Shown: positions 10,462 to 22,841 of the stretch, piece by piece | Layout: the number at the start of each line of letters is the position of its first letter | How positions within the stretch are numbered: position 1 is the stretch's first letter | Assembly (NCBI GenBank): GCA_020284085.1 | Contig: JACEVL010000514.1 | Coordinates: 356,501-420,500 of the forward strand | DNA from: Aporrectodea caliginosa | Taxonomy: Eukaryota; Annelida; Clitellata; Crassiclitellata; Lumbricidae | Direction: 5' to 3' | DNA: 64,000 nt | The notes under the pieces: generated by a model | Databases searched by the model: none | The model's input: the letters and a program-made list of their open reading frames with translations, nothing else | Told to the model about the DNA's origin: nothing | Position numbers and translations under genes: made by a program

Positions 10462-13400
10462 ATGATGGCTATTGTTATCGCCCATTGGAATGTACGTGGC
10501 ATTAGAGCAAATCTCTATCAGATTAAAAACTATTTGAATCAAACAAAATACTTACCAGACATTATATGTCTGCAAGAAACATTTTTAAAAGAAAAAAATC
10601 AAACACCTACATTTGATAATTATAATGTTATTAGAAAAGATAATACTAAGCACAGTAGGGGGGACTAGCAACCATGATTAAAACTGGCATTAGTTTCACA
10701 TTATTAGACATAGATCAGATAAATAATGTCGAAATTTTGGGTATAAAAATTAAAACTGAAAATGGTCACTTGGAAATTATAAATACATATATTACTCCAG
10801 AAAATAAAATAGCTAAAACCGAAATTGAAAAAATATTCCCACTTAAAAGAGCCATAATTCTAGGAGACTTAAATGCTCATTGCAAAAGCTGGGGATGTAC
10901 GAATGCCAACGAAAGAGGTCAGATTTTAGAAGAAATTCTTGATGATAAACAATTGACTGTTTTAAATACTGGGCAGCCCACGCGTATACCTCCTATAAAT
11001 TCAAAAAATCGTTCAGTCATAGACTTGTCGATTGTAACAAAAGAACTAGCCTTAAACTGTAAACACTATGTTACTAATAATAGCATGGGTTCAGATCACT
11101 ACTTGTGTAACATTATTGTTAACGAAGAGGTCAAAATAGAACCTAACATGAGCATGCAATTGTGGAATTTGAAGAAGGCCGACTGGAAAGAATTTAAGAA
11201 AAATAGTCAATTTTATGTAACTGATGGTCTTATCGATGAAAACAATAATGATACTTTTAAAAACATTGTTGAATCTCTCACGTCATTAGCTAATGAAACA
11301 TTACCTTGTAGGAAAAGGAATCATAATAATAACAATCAAGGGAGGAAAAAACATAGGCCCAATCCTTTCTGGAATAACAAGTGCACCGAAGCCATCTTTA
11401 ATAGAAATAAAGCTAGGAATAAGGCCATAAAATCAAAGGATTTGAAAGATTATGTAGAATATAAACACCAGGAGGCAGTAGTAAGGGTGACTTTAAAATC
11501 CGAAGCAAAAGCTAGTTGGGAAAACTACTGCTCTGAATTGACTGACCAGACAAAATTGGGAGTAGTGTGGGACATGGCTCGACGCATGAATTGCATAGCA
11601 CCTTACAAATCTATTCCAACTTTAAACTCTAATGGGATAATTGCAGAAAATAACTTAGAAAAATCTAATTTATTAGCACAAATATATGCAGAAACAAGCA
11701 GTAACAAAAATTATAATCCAAAATTTGTAGAGTACTTAAAGTGTGTCAAAAATGAACACAACGTTGCTCCCTTAAATAACTTACCAGATTTAGAAGATAC
11801 TGAGGCTCTTAACGTAAATTTTTCACTCAAAGAATTGAAAGATGCCATTTCTAATTCCAAATGTTGCAAATCGCCAGGCGATGACAAAATCCCATATGAA
11901 TTTCTTAAACATTTACATAGACATGCTCTTACTATATTGTTAGCTTTTTACAATAAGATCTGGTCAGAAAGTAAATTACCGGATGATTGGCATCATGCAA
12001 TCATCTTACCCCTTCTCAAACCAAATAAAAATGCTGCTAGTCCTGATTCATATAGACCAATATCATTGACATCAACCATATGTAAAGTCATGGAGAGACT
12101 CGTTACAAATAGATTACAGTGGTATGTGGAGAAAAATAATCTGCTTTCAAAAAATCAGTCAGGTTTCAGAAAACACAAAAGTACCATTGACCAAATTCTT
12201 AAATTGCAAGATAACATTTTCAAAAAATTAAAGAATAAAGAAGACGTATTGGCTATCTTTATTGATTTTGAGCGTGCATATGACATGCTTCATGTTCCTA
12301 CACTGTTGAAAAAGCTACTAAATATGGGAATAATTGGAAAAACTTATAATTGGATAGTAAACTTTTTATCCAACAGAACATTTCAAGTCAAAATTGGAAC
12401 TGCCTTATCTGACAAATACTCCTTAGAAAATGGTACACCTCAGGGAGCCGTTATATCAAGCTTATTATTTCTTATTATGATTAATGATATACCTCAAGGG
12501 TTGGATGGGGTAGAGATGACTTTGTTTGCTGATGACAGCTCCATCTATGCAGGCCATCGAAATCATAATAAATTACAAAACAGAATCCAGTTGTCCTTAA
12601 ATGCAATAGACAAATGGTGTAATAAGAATGGTTTTAAAATATCAATCAGTAAAACAGTAGGGGTTTTGTTTACTAAGAAACGTAGGATATCAAATATTGT
12701 CATAAAAATAGGGAATGAGCCCATTAAAATTGAAAAAACAGCTAAATTTCTTGGAGTAATATTTGATCATAGACTTTCATGGAAACCACATATAGAATAT
12801 GTTATAACTAAGTGTAAAAATCGCATGAACCTTATGAGAGCAGTGTCTGGTAACCATTGGGGAGCTTCAAAGAAAGCCCTACTTCATATTTATAGAGCAC
12901 TTATTAGACCAGTGATTGATTATGGTGATGCAGCTTATTCTTCAGCCCCTCAGTCATATCTAGATAAGTTATCCTCTATTCAAACAGAGGCATTACGATT
13001 ATGTTGTGGTGCCGCAAAAGGTACTCCGGCAATAGCACTTCAAAATGAGTGCGGTGAACTGCCCCTGCAAATGAGAAGATTGCAAAATTCCCTTAAACTG
13101 GGTACAAAAATCTTGGGAAATCCGGATCATCCGGTCAGAATTGCTTGTCAACCTCATTGGACTAATGAATTCAGAACATTTAGTCATAAGGATGAATCCA
13201 CTTACACACGAATTCAAGATTTTTTCTCTTCTCTTGACCTCCCTTTTCAGTCTCCCACATTTCCTACAACTCCTCCTTGGCTAAATAATGACATTGAAGT
13301 CGATATCAGTCTTCACAAATCAATAAGTAAGAAAAATGATAATCCTGAACTTCTCCGTCTAATCTCCTTGGATCACATGAGCAGATATCAAACATACACG

Positions 13401-14246
13401 CATATATACACTGATGGTTCTAAGGCTGGAGATTTGGTCGCTGCTGCTTACACAATCCCTATCCTTAATTTAGATAAGCAAATCCGTCTCTGCAATAGCT
13501 CTAGTATATATGCCGCCGAATTAACTGCTATTAAAGAAGCCTTTTGTTGGATATCAGAAAATGAAAATCAAGAACTTAAACATTTTGCCATTTTTTCTGA
13601 CTCCTTAAGTGTTCTTATTTCTATTAGAAATTCCTTTTCAAGATCCAGACCAAACCTATTACAAGAAACATTAAGAACATTTAATAAAATAAAGATAAGT
13701 AAAGTACATTTGATTTGGATCCCTAGTCATGTAAATATATTAGGTAATGAAAAAGTTGATGCTTTAGCAAAACAATCACTCAGTTTGCCCATTATTAATT
13801 CAACAAATTATCTAGAATTGCAAGAAGTCTTTTCAATTATAAAATCGCATGTAGTTAACGAATGGCAGAGGAAATATGATAGTGATCCTAAGGGTCAACA
13901 TTATAAATATATATGTCCTGTGGTGGACACAAACATCAAATTTGTTGATTTTAATAGAAAGAAGGAGGTTCAGATTTCAAGATTAAGATTAGGAAAAGTA
14001 AATCTAAATGAAAGACTTCTTCTTATGAAGAAACTTGAAAGTGGTCTTTGTACTTTATGTAAAGTCCCAGAAAATATAAACCATTTATTATTAAATTGCA
14101 GAAAAGAAAATATTTCTAACATATTAAGAGATGCATGTGTCTTATATAGAGTAGATTTTAACACTAAGAATTTACTTGATGTAGGTTGCATACAAAGTGA
14201 GGTTTATAGGCTTATAAGTCTTATTTATAAAGGAAAAGTTGTGTAA
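10462..14246 (+). pseudogene. LINE ORF2: endonuclease, RT, RNase H (one frameshift)
   Basis: The frame opens at ATG 10462 with an APE-type endonuclease start (HWNVRGIRAN, CLQETFL). It stops at about 10668 and resumes in another frame before 10674. The break sits on a run of six G (10648-10653); one more G would restore the frame, so it is a 1-base loss or a sequencing error. Downstream are ILGDLNAHCKSWGC and GSDHYLC (endonuclease), SYRPISLTS, FIDFERAYD, GTPQGAVIS and FADD at 12525-12536 (RT), then TDGSK, AAELTAI, FSDSLSV and GNEKVDALA (RNase H catalytic set). It ends with CTLCKVPENINHLLLNC. The enzyme nicks the target and primes reverse transcription there. Confidence 0.9.
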
Positions 14247-15345
14247 ATGTTATCGTTTGTAAGCTCTTGCAAGAGTTTCATTTATGTATGAAATCAGTTA
14301 ATTAAATGTACATTATGGTATAGGTTAGGAAGTCTTGTTTTATTTTTTAATGTGTGTTAATCTTTCTATAATATTTTTTTTTTTTTTTATTTTCTCATTG
14401 ATTATATGTGCCAAGAATCTCATGCTCCGGTTGATAACATTATAAATTGTCCTCCAAGATTTAAGCATTTAGACAAAGGAGATTATGAATCTCATTTCAG
14501 AACAAAGTTGTCAAATATGCTGAAATCTGTAATAAAAAACGATTTTATTTTACACTTATGTGTCAAAACTGATGCTAAGTGTTTGTTTGATAGCATCAGA
14601 TGTCATAATCATAATTAATATGATATGATGTTTCTTGTGAACTTTGGTCTATAGTTATGCTCGTTTGTAGACTCTTGTTGAATTTGCTATATTATATACA
14701 TACTGTGGATGTATTAGAGTCCTGTTCTAACTATTTGCATATATTATGATAATATTGTGTGATTGAAATTATTAAATACTTCCATACAATGTACCAAAAA
14801 ATTACAAACTTCATGTCTTACTTGCATGTGTGACAAATATCAATCAAGCTGTATTAAGAACATTGAATGTAATAAATTGAGAATTTCGGGTGAAGTTTAT
14901 TCTATTGTCAACACGGTAGCATAATAAATGATAAAGAATTGTCATATTCACTGTTGAATATATTTCTTTAAAAATGCTTGACTTTACTGATTGATGACAT
15001 CTTAAAAATCCAAAAGTGAACTTCATGTTAAACTTTCGTGTCTTCTAAATTTGTAAAATAAATGTTATTGAAATAAATAGATTAAGAAGTAAATGTGCAT
15101 TAGTAATGGTGATCAAGAATTAATTTTAAGAAACCTTTCTTGTATACGACAATTGCTACTAAATATTGTTGAATTTGCATCAGATACCAAATTGCATGTA
15201 TCAAACTGTATATTTATGAATTGTATTTTTTAATGTCGTTAAACAATGAACACTAATGACATTTTAAGGTTATGTTTGGACAGTCTTAAATGGTGTCTTT
15301 TCGACGCTATGAATTCATTTCACTGCACTGTATATGTTTTAAATT

Positions 15346-15384
15346 GTCGTCAACGGCCTTTGATGTCATATGACGACGTTAAAC
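15346..15384 (+). promoter_or_regulatory. LINE 3' stem-loop plus CGTTAAAC
   Basis: GTCGTCA (15346-15352) pairs perfectly with TGACGAC (15371-15377) around an ACGGCC...GATGTCATA loop, followed by GTTAAAC. The same arrangement closes another copy at 20748-20786. Such 3' hairpins are how stringent LINEs recognise their own RNA; here the role is inferred from the repeated position. Confidence 0.55.
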
Positions 15385-17401
15385 CTTAGACTTCAAGATT
15401 ATATACATAAAAAACTAAACAATAAACAAAATGTCTTAGCAATATTTATTGATTTTGAAAGAGCGTATGATATGCTCCATGTTCCAACTTTGTTGGAAAA
15501 ATTACATAAAATGGGAATAACGGGAAACATCTTTGACTGGATTTCTAAATTCCTAGCTAGCAGAACTTTTCAAGTTAAGGTAGGAATAGAATTATCTGAA
15601 AAATTCTCTCAAGAAAATGGGACACCACAGGGTTCCGTTATTTCTTCATTATTATTTTTAATAATGATAAATAATCTGGATCCTGGTTCGGAAAATGTCG
15701 AATTATCGTTATTTGCTGATGATAGTGCAATTTTTTATGCTAGTCGAAACATAAAATTACTTCAGGATAAAATCCAAAAAGCTATTAATAAAATTAATGA
15801 CTGGTGTGATAAAAACGGATTTAAAATATCTTTAACTAAAACAACTGGAGTAGTATTTACAAGAAAGAGGAAATTACCCAAATTACGGATTACTCTTAAT
15901 AAAAAAGAAATTAAAATAGAAAAGACTGCCAAATTCTTGGGAGTTATCTTTGATTCTAAATTAAAATGGAATCCCCATATCGATTATATTGTTACTAAAT
16001 GTAAAAAACGAATGAACATAATGAGAGCTGTATCTGGATATGGATGGGGAGCATCCAAGAGAGCCCTTTTATCCATTTATAAAGCAATTATTAGATCAGT
16101 TCTTGATTATGGAGATGTGGCATATAGCACAGCTAGCTCTAACCAGTTGAAAAAATTACAAAATATTCAGTCTGAGGCTTTGAGATTAGCGTGTGGATCA
16201 GCTAAAGGCACCCCAATCATGGCCCTTCAAAATGAGTGTGGTGAATTACCACTTCACCTACGTCGCTTGAACAACTCGCTCAAGGTTGGATCTAAGATCA
16301 TCAGTTCAAAAGATCACCCAGCAGCTGAAGCTATGCGAGATCACTGGTCAAATTACTGTCGTGCATCTTCTGCTAAACAAAATTCCATTTTTAAAAGAAC
16401 CGAACACTTTTTCTCCTTAATTACTCAACCATTTGAATCACCATTTTATCAGTCAACAGCTCCGTGGCTTAATAAAATCATTAAAGTCGATTTGTCCTTA
16501 AAAAAGTATATCAACAAAAAGACAGACTCCCCTGATATTATGTCATCTTTGTCTTTAGAATTAATTAATAAATATCTTGATTATACATCCATATATACAG
16601 ATGGATCTAAACTTGAAAATATAGTTTCAGCAGCTTTCTGTATACCTTCTATGCAGATCCATAATATTTATAGAATAGCAAATGACTTCTCGATTTATTC
16701 AGCTGAATTAACAGCAATAATTGAAGCAATAAAATGGATTATTGAAAATGAAAATGAAAACGCAAATAAATATATAATATTTACTGATTCATTGAGTGTA
16801 GCCACATCAATAAAAGAGACTAGGTCTTGTTCACGGCCTAATCTATTTCTTGAATTTATAGATAATATTAATAAACTAAAACATATTACTGTTCTCATAG
16901 CATGGATCCCCAGCCATATCGGTTTATCTGGAAATGAAATGGCAGACACGCTGGCAAAGAAGGGGCTGGAAATATCTGAGATAAATTCAACAAATTATTT
17001 AGAATTAAAGGAAATCTATTCTTTAATAAGGAGTTATGTAATTAATAAATGGCAAATTGAATATAATCTTGAATCAAAAGGAAGATTTTATAAATCTATT
17101 CAGCCGTTGGTATCCACAAATGTAAAATTTATAGACTGTCTAAGGAAACGTGAAGTTCAAATTACCAGACTTAGAATGGGACATATCTTAACTAATGTGT
17201 GGTTGAAACATATTGGTAAAAGCCCAACGGACTTATGTACTGAATGTCAGGTCCCTGAAACCATTGAGCATGTATTAATTGCTTGTAAAAAACATGACAT
17301 ATCAAAATTAATATTTGAAAAATGTGCGTTGAAAAAAGTGGAATGCACTGTTAACAGTGTGTTGTCTATTCCAGATATTTGTCTCGAAGTATATGATATA
17401 C

Positions 17402-17403
<2 letters not shown>
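15385..17403 (+). pseudogene. Second I-like LINE, 5'-truncated ORF2
   Basis: Starts inside the RT domain (LQDYIHKKLNNKQNV, matching LQDNIFKKLKNKEDV of the first element) and stays open for about 670 codons. FIDFERAYD, GTPQGSVIS and FADD (15712-15723) are present, as is a complete RNase H set (TDGSK, SAELTAI, FTDSLSV, GNEMADTLA) and CTECQVPETIEHVLIAC. It is clearly a diverged relative, not a copy, of the upstream LINE. The 3' end of the frame is cut by the CR1/L2-like insertion at 17404. Its junction directly follows the CGTTAAAC end of the first LINE. Confidence 0.85.
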
Positions 17404-17437
<34 letters not shown>

Positions 17438-18397
17438 CATTTATTGTTAACCTTTGAACAGTGCATTTACAGTTATACAGTTTTCATTTGAAGGGTAACA
17501 AGGAGGCCCTGAAGGGATGAGTATCCCGCTAAATTAGGGTCACCTATGTACCAGATATATACAGCTAGAGGCAGTTGCGATTGCTATCTTGTTCAACATA
17601 TCTCGTGGGCTAAATGCCCTATACTGGTGATTGGTTAGAGAACAGTTTAGGAAAATAGATCATTATTTTGTTTACAATAGTTGGCATTATCTATAAGAGC
17701 TTAACTAATAACTTAACTAACAACTTAACTAAATAAGATCAGTTTGGTTACTTATTAGGTGGGTGCGTAACATCTTTTTAAACATATACAGATTGGTTGC
17801 TTGGCATATTTCAGTGGGAATCTTATTCCATACGGAGGGACCTATATGCTTGGCTGAGAATTTGCGTGAGTTTGAAAGTGCAAGCGCTGGGCGATAGTTG
17901 CTCGAGCTCCTGGTGTAGTGGGTGTGAATATCTGACCCACGCTGAAAGTAATCATTAAAGTTAGAGGGCAGGAGTTTATGAGTAAAGCCAAACATAAAAG
18001 TACCTATTTGTAGAGTTTTTATTTGATGTAAATTGAGTAAATTGAGTTCCGTGAATAAGTCTTTACTGCATAATTTGTGTAATCTATGGTATGGAGCTTT
18101 GGTTATAACCCGTAGTGCTCGTTTCTGGAGTGTGATCAATTTGCTTAATCGTGAGTTGTATGTTGAGGCCCAGACCATCGTACAGTAAGTAAGGTAGGGG
18201 TATATCAGTGAATGATATAATTTTAGGCGGATATCAACTGGCAGGAGATGGGAGATACGTGACATTATACCTATGTTCTTTGCTATTTTTGCAGTGATGG
18301 ACTTTATATGGGCATTCCAAGTCATGTGCTGGTCAATATACACGCCCAGAAACTTTGTTGTCTCATGAACATTACTAATGGGAAAATCATGTAGAGA
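17404..18397 (-). mobile_element. CR1/L2-like LINE, 5'-truncated, (TGAT)n tail
   Basis: On the minus strand the RT C-terminal region reads HDFPISNVHETTKFLGVYID, then HMTWNAHIKSITAKIAKNIG, SLIYPYLTYCTMVW, TLQKRALRVI and HIGPSVWNKIP. The frame is open from 18397 down to 17729. A 3' UTR of about 290 bp ends in eight or more TGAT units at 17404-17441. It is inserted near the end of ORF2 of the second I-like LINE. Confidence 0.85.
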
Positions 18398-19220
18398 TTA
18401 TAAATAAATAAATAGAGTAATTATACCTGAAAATACTATTCATAAGTGATGTGAGTAAGTACATAATCTAGGTAACGGCAATAAATAATGGTTTAATAAA
18501 GTTGCATAACGGTTACTTGAGTAAAAAATATCATAACTTTTTTAGAATAATATTCCTTGTTTATAGCATATTAATTGGTTTGTTCATAATGTTAAATGTA
18601 TGCGTTTCTAATGTGATTTTTTTTTCGTATTGGATAAAATTGATGCTTAATAATATTTCTAATATTCTTGGTCCTTATAGTTATTGTTTAAAATTGGTGT
18701 ATGTATGTTGATGAATAGGATTCATTTTCGAGCTAATTTTGTAATACATAAAACCAACATGGAATAATATTGATGCTTTGATTGTCATGTTGAAATTGAT
18801 GGTTGAATCTGCATATATTATATTTATGATTGATGGATAATGAATATTGAACATCGCCTGTAACTGTAATTTTGATAGTTTGATGGTAATTTAGATAGAT
18901 GAATGTGATATTCTATAAAACATTGTTAATAAGATTGAGGAGAAAATAGTTATCAAAAGAGCCTGTTTGGTCACAAAAAATGAGTAGAACGCCTGCCAGA
19001 AAAGGAATCCAATTCAGGAAAAAAAAACTGATGATAGACATTATACGAAAATGAACTTAATCCGACGGAAACTTTAAAATGTCAACATCCTATCAGAAAG
19101 GGAATCAAAGACAGGAAAGGAGAGAGAAAACTTATGAGAACATTACAAGAAAATAAACTGAAATACATCAAACACTTTAAAGACGTCAACAGCCTTTGTA
19201 GCTATAAGATGTCGTTAAAT
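18398..19220 (+). other. Probable 3' UTR of the second I-like LINE
   Basis: AT-rich non-coding sequence ending in GACGTCAACAGCCTTTG, TAGCTATAAG and ATGTCGTTAAA, a diverged version of the LINE 3' hairpin. It most likely continues the element interrupted at 17404. No gene is seen. Confidence 0.5.
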
Positions 19221-19394
19221 ATTGGATTAAATAAAAAAAATGCTGTACAATTTATAGCAGTTTGGACTACGGTTGAAGTGAACGGCCAAGGCGGCCATAA
19301 TATAACTATATCTCTTGATATCGGATATAATAAAAAAAATATAAAGTACACGCTTTAATATTGGTACATTGAAACTGCTTATTTTTCAATGAAT

Positions 19395-19545
19395 TGATCG
19401 GGTGGGATGCTTCAACACTGCTGCCTGTTGGAATGGGTGTCACGCCGATTAAAGGTCTCTGTGCACGGACCGTACTAGAAAGGAATTACAATCTCTGATA
19501 CATGTATAAGCCACCATCGATATGTGAACCTTCATCTTAACGTAC
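19395..19545 (-). mobile_element. SINE family E fragment
   Basis: Shares GGAATGGGTG(T/C)CACG, GTGCACGGACC and an ACCATCG..GTGAACC tract with the block at 57690-58030. The reverse strand of the better copy has a tRNA-like T arm (GGTTCGCTTCC). Confidence 0.5.
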
Positions 19546-19953
19546 AGAGTACTAAACGAGCTTGTCTAAAACAGTTTGGAACACGAGTTATTTCGTCTCT
19601 TTACCACGGTCATTTGTCGTTGAATCGTCCCTAATTAATTATCAAATTAATTATCGTCGGTGAGCAGCTACTCTATATATTTTTCTAATCAGTGTTTAAT
19701 GACTTTTTGCGGCTGCTGTTGGGTCATTGAATCCGATCTTAAAACGACTGATTGGTATATGGATAGGGAGCTTGTAAACACTCAATAAACATATATTATA
19801 GAGCACTAACCAGGTATATTTCTAAATATGGTTATGTTGCTTATTCATCAACGATCTGATGTTATCCAGAAAATGATAGCCTATCAATCCTCGCCACTAA
19901 CTTATTGCATCGATACTGATGAAGACAGTATCGGATAATATATTACTTCGTAT

Positions 19954-20494
19954 CGTTGAACAATGAATAATAATTATTATTAGTGTTATTGTAAGGCAGC
20001 GACGTAACGAAATTTGGATATTTATAGATCGGTACAAAGTGATTTTAAAGGTGTTTAAGAAGAGCGCTAAATCCTGCTAATTATAAAATCGAGTGATTAG
20101 CGATAGTTTATTGTTTGTCTACGTTTGAACAATGAATAATATCATTAGTGTTATTGTAAGGCAGCAACGTAACGAAAATTGGGCATTTATAGATCATTAT
20201 AAAATTGAGTGATTAGAGATAGTTTATTGTTCGTCTACGTTTGAGCAATGAATAATATAATTAGTGTTCTTGCAGCGACGTAACGAATATTGGGCCATTA
20301 TCGTTTTATAGATAGGTTAAAAGTGATTTAAAAGTGTTGAATAATGAATAATAATTTTAAAAGTGAGGCAGCGACGTAAAGAAAATTGGGCAGTTATAGA
20401 TCGGTGCAAACTGATTTTAAAGGTGTCTAAGAAGAACGTTAAAGCGCGCTAATTATAATATTGAGTGATTAACGATAGTTTGCTGTTTGTCTAC
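19954..20494. repeat. Large-unit tandem repeat, four units
   Basis: Four units begin with (C)GTT(T)GA(A/G)CAATGAATAAT and contain GGCAGCGACGTAACGAAA, TTATAGAT and GAGTGATTA...GATAGTTT, ending GTTTGTCTAC. Unit length varies because of internal deletions (the first and fourth keep GATTTTAAAGGTGT; the second lacks it). Nothing coding is seen. Confidence 0.75.
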
Positions 20495-20747
20495 GTCTCA
20501 CATCAACATCAACGACATTTGATGCCATAACATTATCCAAAAATAATCGTTATGTGCAACATAAGGACATTGCCATCTGGATGACGAACAAATAAACAAA
20601 GGAACATTTCTCTAAGAAAAGTTAACATTGAAATGCTATATATGAAATACTGTATATAAATACCATGTATAAAAATATATGTAAAATACTAGAATTTAAA
20701 ATGCTATAATTATTATATAAAAGACTATAATTATATACTTTCAAAAC

Positions 20748-20786
20748 GTCGTCAACGGCCTTTGATGTCATATGACGACGTTGAAC
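20748..20786 (+). promoter_or_regulatory. I-like LINE 3' end (solo hairpin tail)
   Basis: The same GTCGTCA / TGACGAC stem as at 15346-15384, followed by GTTGAAC and an (AAT)n tail. This is the 3' end of a severely truncated LINE or of a SINE that uses the same tail. Confidence 0.6.
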
Positions 20787-20814
20787 CTTTGAATAATAAT
20801 AATAATAATAATAA

Positions 20815-21052
20815 TAGCACCGGATTAGAATTCCTACAGGAGCTGGGCCGCCGTATCACTGAGGCAACGGGAGACCCACGCGAGACAAGTCACCTTTTTC
20901 AGCGTCTGTCCGTTTGCACACAGCGCTTTAATGCAGTGGCATTCAGAGGCACTTTTGATCAGCACGATGGGGACGAGAACCTTTGACACCGTAGTTTAGT
21001 TTCTTAGAGCCTGAGGGATCATTTCTACCTCGGGCGAAAAATTAAAAAAAAA
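20815..21052 (+). pseudogene. LINE C-terminal fragment (LGRRITEATGD type)
   Basis: Encodes LQELGRRITEATGDPRETSH and LFQRLSVCTQRFNAVAFRGTF before a stop. The 3' UTR has GAGCCTGAGGGATCATT..CTACCTCG, then poly-A and (AAT)n to 21097. A sister fragment is at 40565-40765. Confidence 0.65.
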
Positions 21053-21061
21053 AAAAAAATA

Positions 21062-21096
<35 letters not shown>

Positions 21097-21430
21097 GAAT
21101 AATAACAATGATCGCTAGTATTGCAGGCTGTCTGTTCTGTTAGTAGTTAAGATTGTTTCAATTGCATAACATGTAGATGTACAGCGTAGTGCGTTTGTCA
21201 GGCGCTTGATTAAAGAAAAGATATTATTAACCTCTTATCAATAATCTAAGCGTGATGAGTCGACGTTAACGGCCTGTGTCAGTCACAAGGCATCCTTAAA
21301 CACTGAGATTTACGTATTACATTGCTATGTTTAGACACCTTTAAATCGTTTGTTTTCAATGCTATAATAATTGTTGATTCTGTTCACTCGCTATTATGTA
21401 GTTGTTGATTCTATTCAATCGCTATAAATT

Positions 21431-21503
21431 ATATATAGCTGTAATATGCCAAAATAATATCTGTCGACGGCTACGGCCTTTGTTGTCATAAGCTGTCGTT
21501 TAA
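21431..21503 (+). mobile_element. SINE family S tail, split by hAT-like element
   Basis: CTGTAATATGCCAAAATAAT, then GGCTACGGCCTTTG and GCTGTCGTTTAAC. The tail resumes at 22521 (CTCTGGATCCATC) after the 1,009-bp insertion. Confidence 0.65.
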
Positions 21504-21690
21504 CTCTGGATTAGGGGTCTGCGGGTATACCCGTACCCGCGGGTTTACCCGTACCGACCCGTACCCGCGGGTCGGGTACGGGTCGGGTACGGATTTCACG
21601 GGTCGGGTCGGGTACGGGTAGGGTCATCACGGGTACGGGTATACCCGGTTTTACCCGTTCCGACGTAAAGTTTTTGGGTTACAATGTCAC

Positions 21691-21846
21691 CATAAGCGTA
21701 GCTACATTGAGGCACGAAGAGGCAGTTGCCTCCTCTTGCTTTTTTATATATTGGAACTTCGATTGACTACTGACCCCAATGACCAGGATTTTGCCAATAG
21801 TCTGTGAAGTTGCCTCCTCTTGAATTTAAGTCTCGCTACGCCCCTG
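21691..21846. mobile_element. Nested 156-bp hAT-like MITE
   Basis: Flanked by the exact 8-bp repeat AATGTCAC (21683-21690 and 21847-21854). The right end read inward is CAGGGGCGTAGCGAG; the left end is CATAAGCGTAGCTAC. GAGGCA(G/A) and TTGCCTCCTCTTG are mirrored inside. It inserted into the larger hAT-like element. Confidence 0.75.
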
Positions 21847-22169
21847 AATGTCACCGTAACATATAATAGAGAATGTAGGCGCACAATGGGCCTGACCGGG
21901 TCTGCAACGTACTATTAACAGTTACTTAGTGTTCTAGGTGAGAGCATAGAGACCGCGGAGATAAAATGTTCAATGCGATTGAGACAGCACAACACTTGCA
22001 TGTGACAGGTTCTATTAGCTGACTGCCTATTATTACTACTATTACAACTTCCGCTGCTGCTACTACTATTACAATATTACTACTGCTATTGCTGCCGCTG
22101 CTACTGTTACTGTTACTGCTACTGCTATTACTACACCTATTGCTACTAGGCCTACTACTACTATTACAA

Positions 22170-22337
<168 letters not shown>

Positions 22338-22654
22338 GGGACAGGGACTTTGGGAAGGCGTGCTAATGACGTGACGGGTACTGTACGGGTACGGGTATAC
22401 CCGCGGGTACGGGTAGGGTCGGGTACTAATTTTGAGTACGGGTCGGGTACGGGTACGGGTAACGGGTCTATATTACGGGTACGGGTCGGGTAGCAAAAAT
22501 GCTCTACCCGCAGACCTCTACTCTGGATCCATCTAATGGCTATTGAAATTGCGTCAGTTTCATTATCAAAAGCGTCGTAAAACAGGAAATAATCTACCCT
22601 ACTGTTAAACTTATGAAGCCATTTACACTGAGTGACGTGTTTCCTTTTGAGCAG

Positions 22655-22841
22655 AGTTGGGGAGGAAGCGCCGAAGAGCAAGGTCCTGCACTTAAGTCGA
22701 ACTTTCTGGATCTGCTGGATAAGGTGACGAACAGCATGTCGAGCGCCAAGACGATGATAGCCAGCGACATTTCGTTGACGGAAATGGATTGCTGTTCTGC
22801 TCTCGAGAAAATGACGTCGCCTACCGACTACATCGCTGCTA
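22655..22841 (+). CDS. DNAH5: DNAH5/8 exon 1 of window (tail)
   Basis: Acceptor CCTTTTGAGCAG, donor GTCAGT; starts in phase 0, ends with one base of a split Ser codon. Contains [13 protein letters not shown] and [11 protein letters not shown], matching the early tail (PTDYL...). The ATG at 22613 is intronic. Earlier exons were not found in 1-22654. Confidence 0.82.

Larger units (their letters stand above)
8092..15384 (+). mobile_element. I-superfamily-like LINE, near full length
   Basis: A two-ORF non-LTR retrotransposon. ORF1 is a zinc-knuckle nucleic-acid-binding protein. ORF2 carries an APE-type endonuclease, reverse transcriptase, RNase H and a terminal CCHC motif. An RNase H domain downstream of RT together with a CCHC ORF1 fits the I superfamily (I/Nimb-like); the clade is inferred. 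A 3' UTR of about 1.1 kb ends in a stem-loop and CGTTAAAC. A single frameshift in ORF2 breaks an otherwise open element, so it is recent. The 5' boundary is uncertain. Confidence 0.8.
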
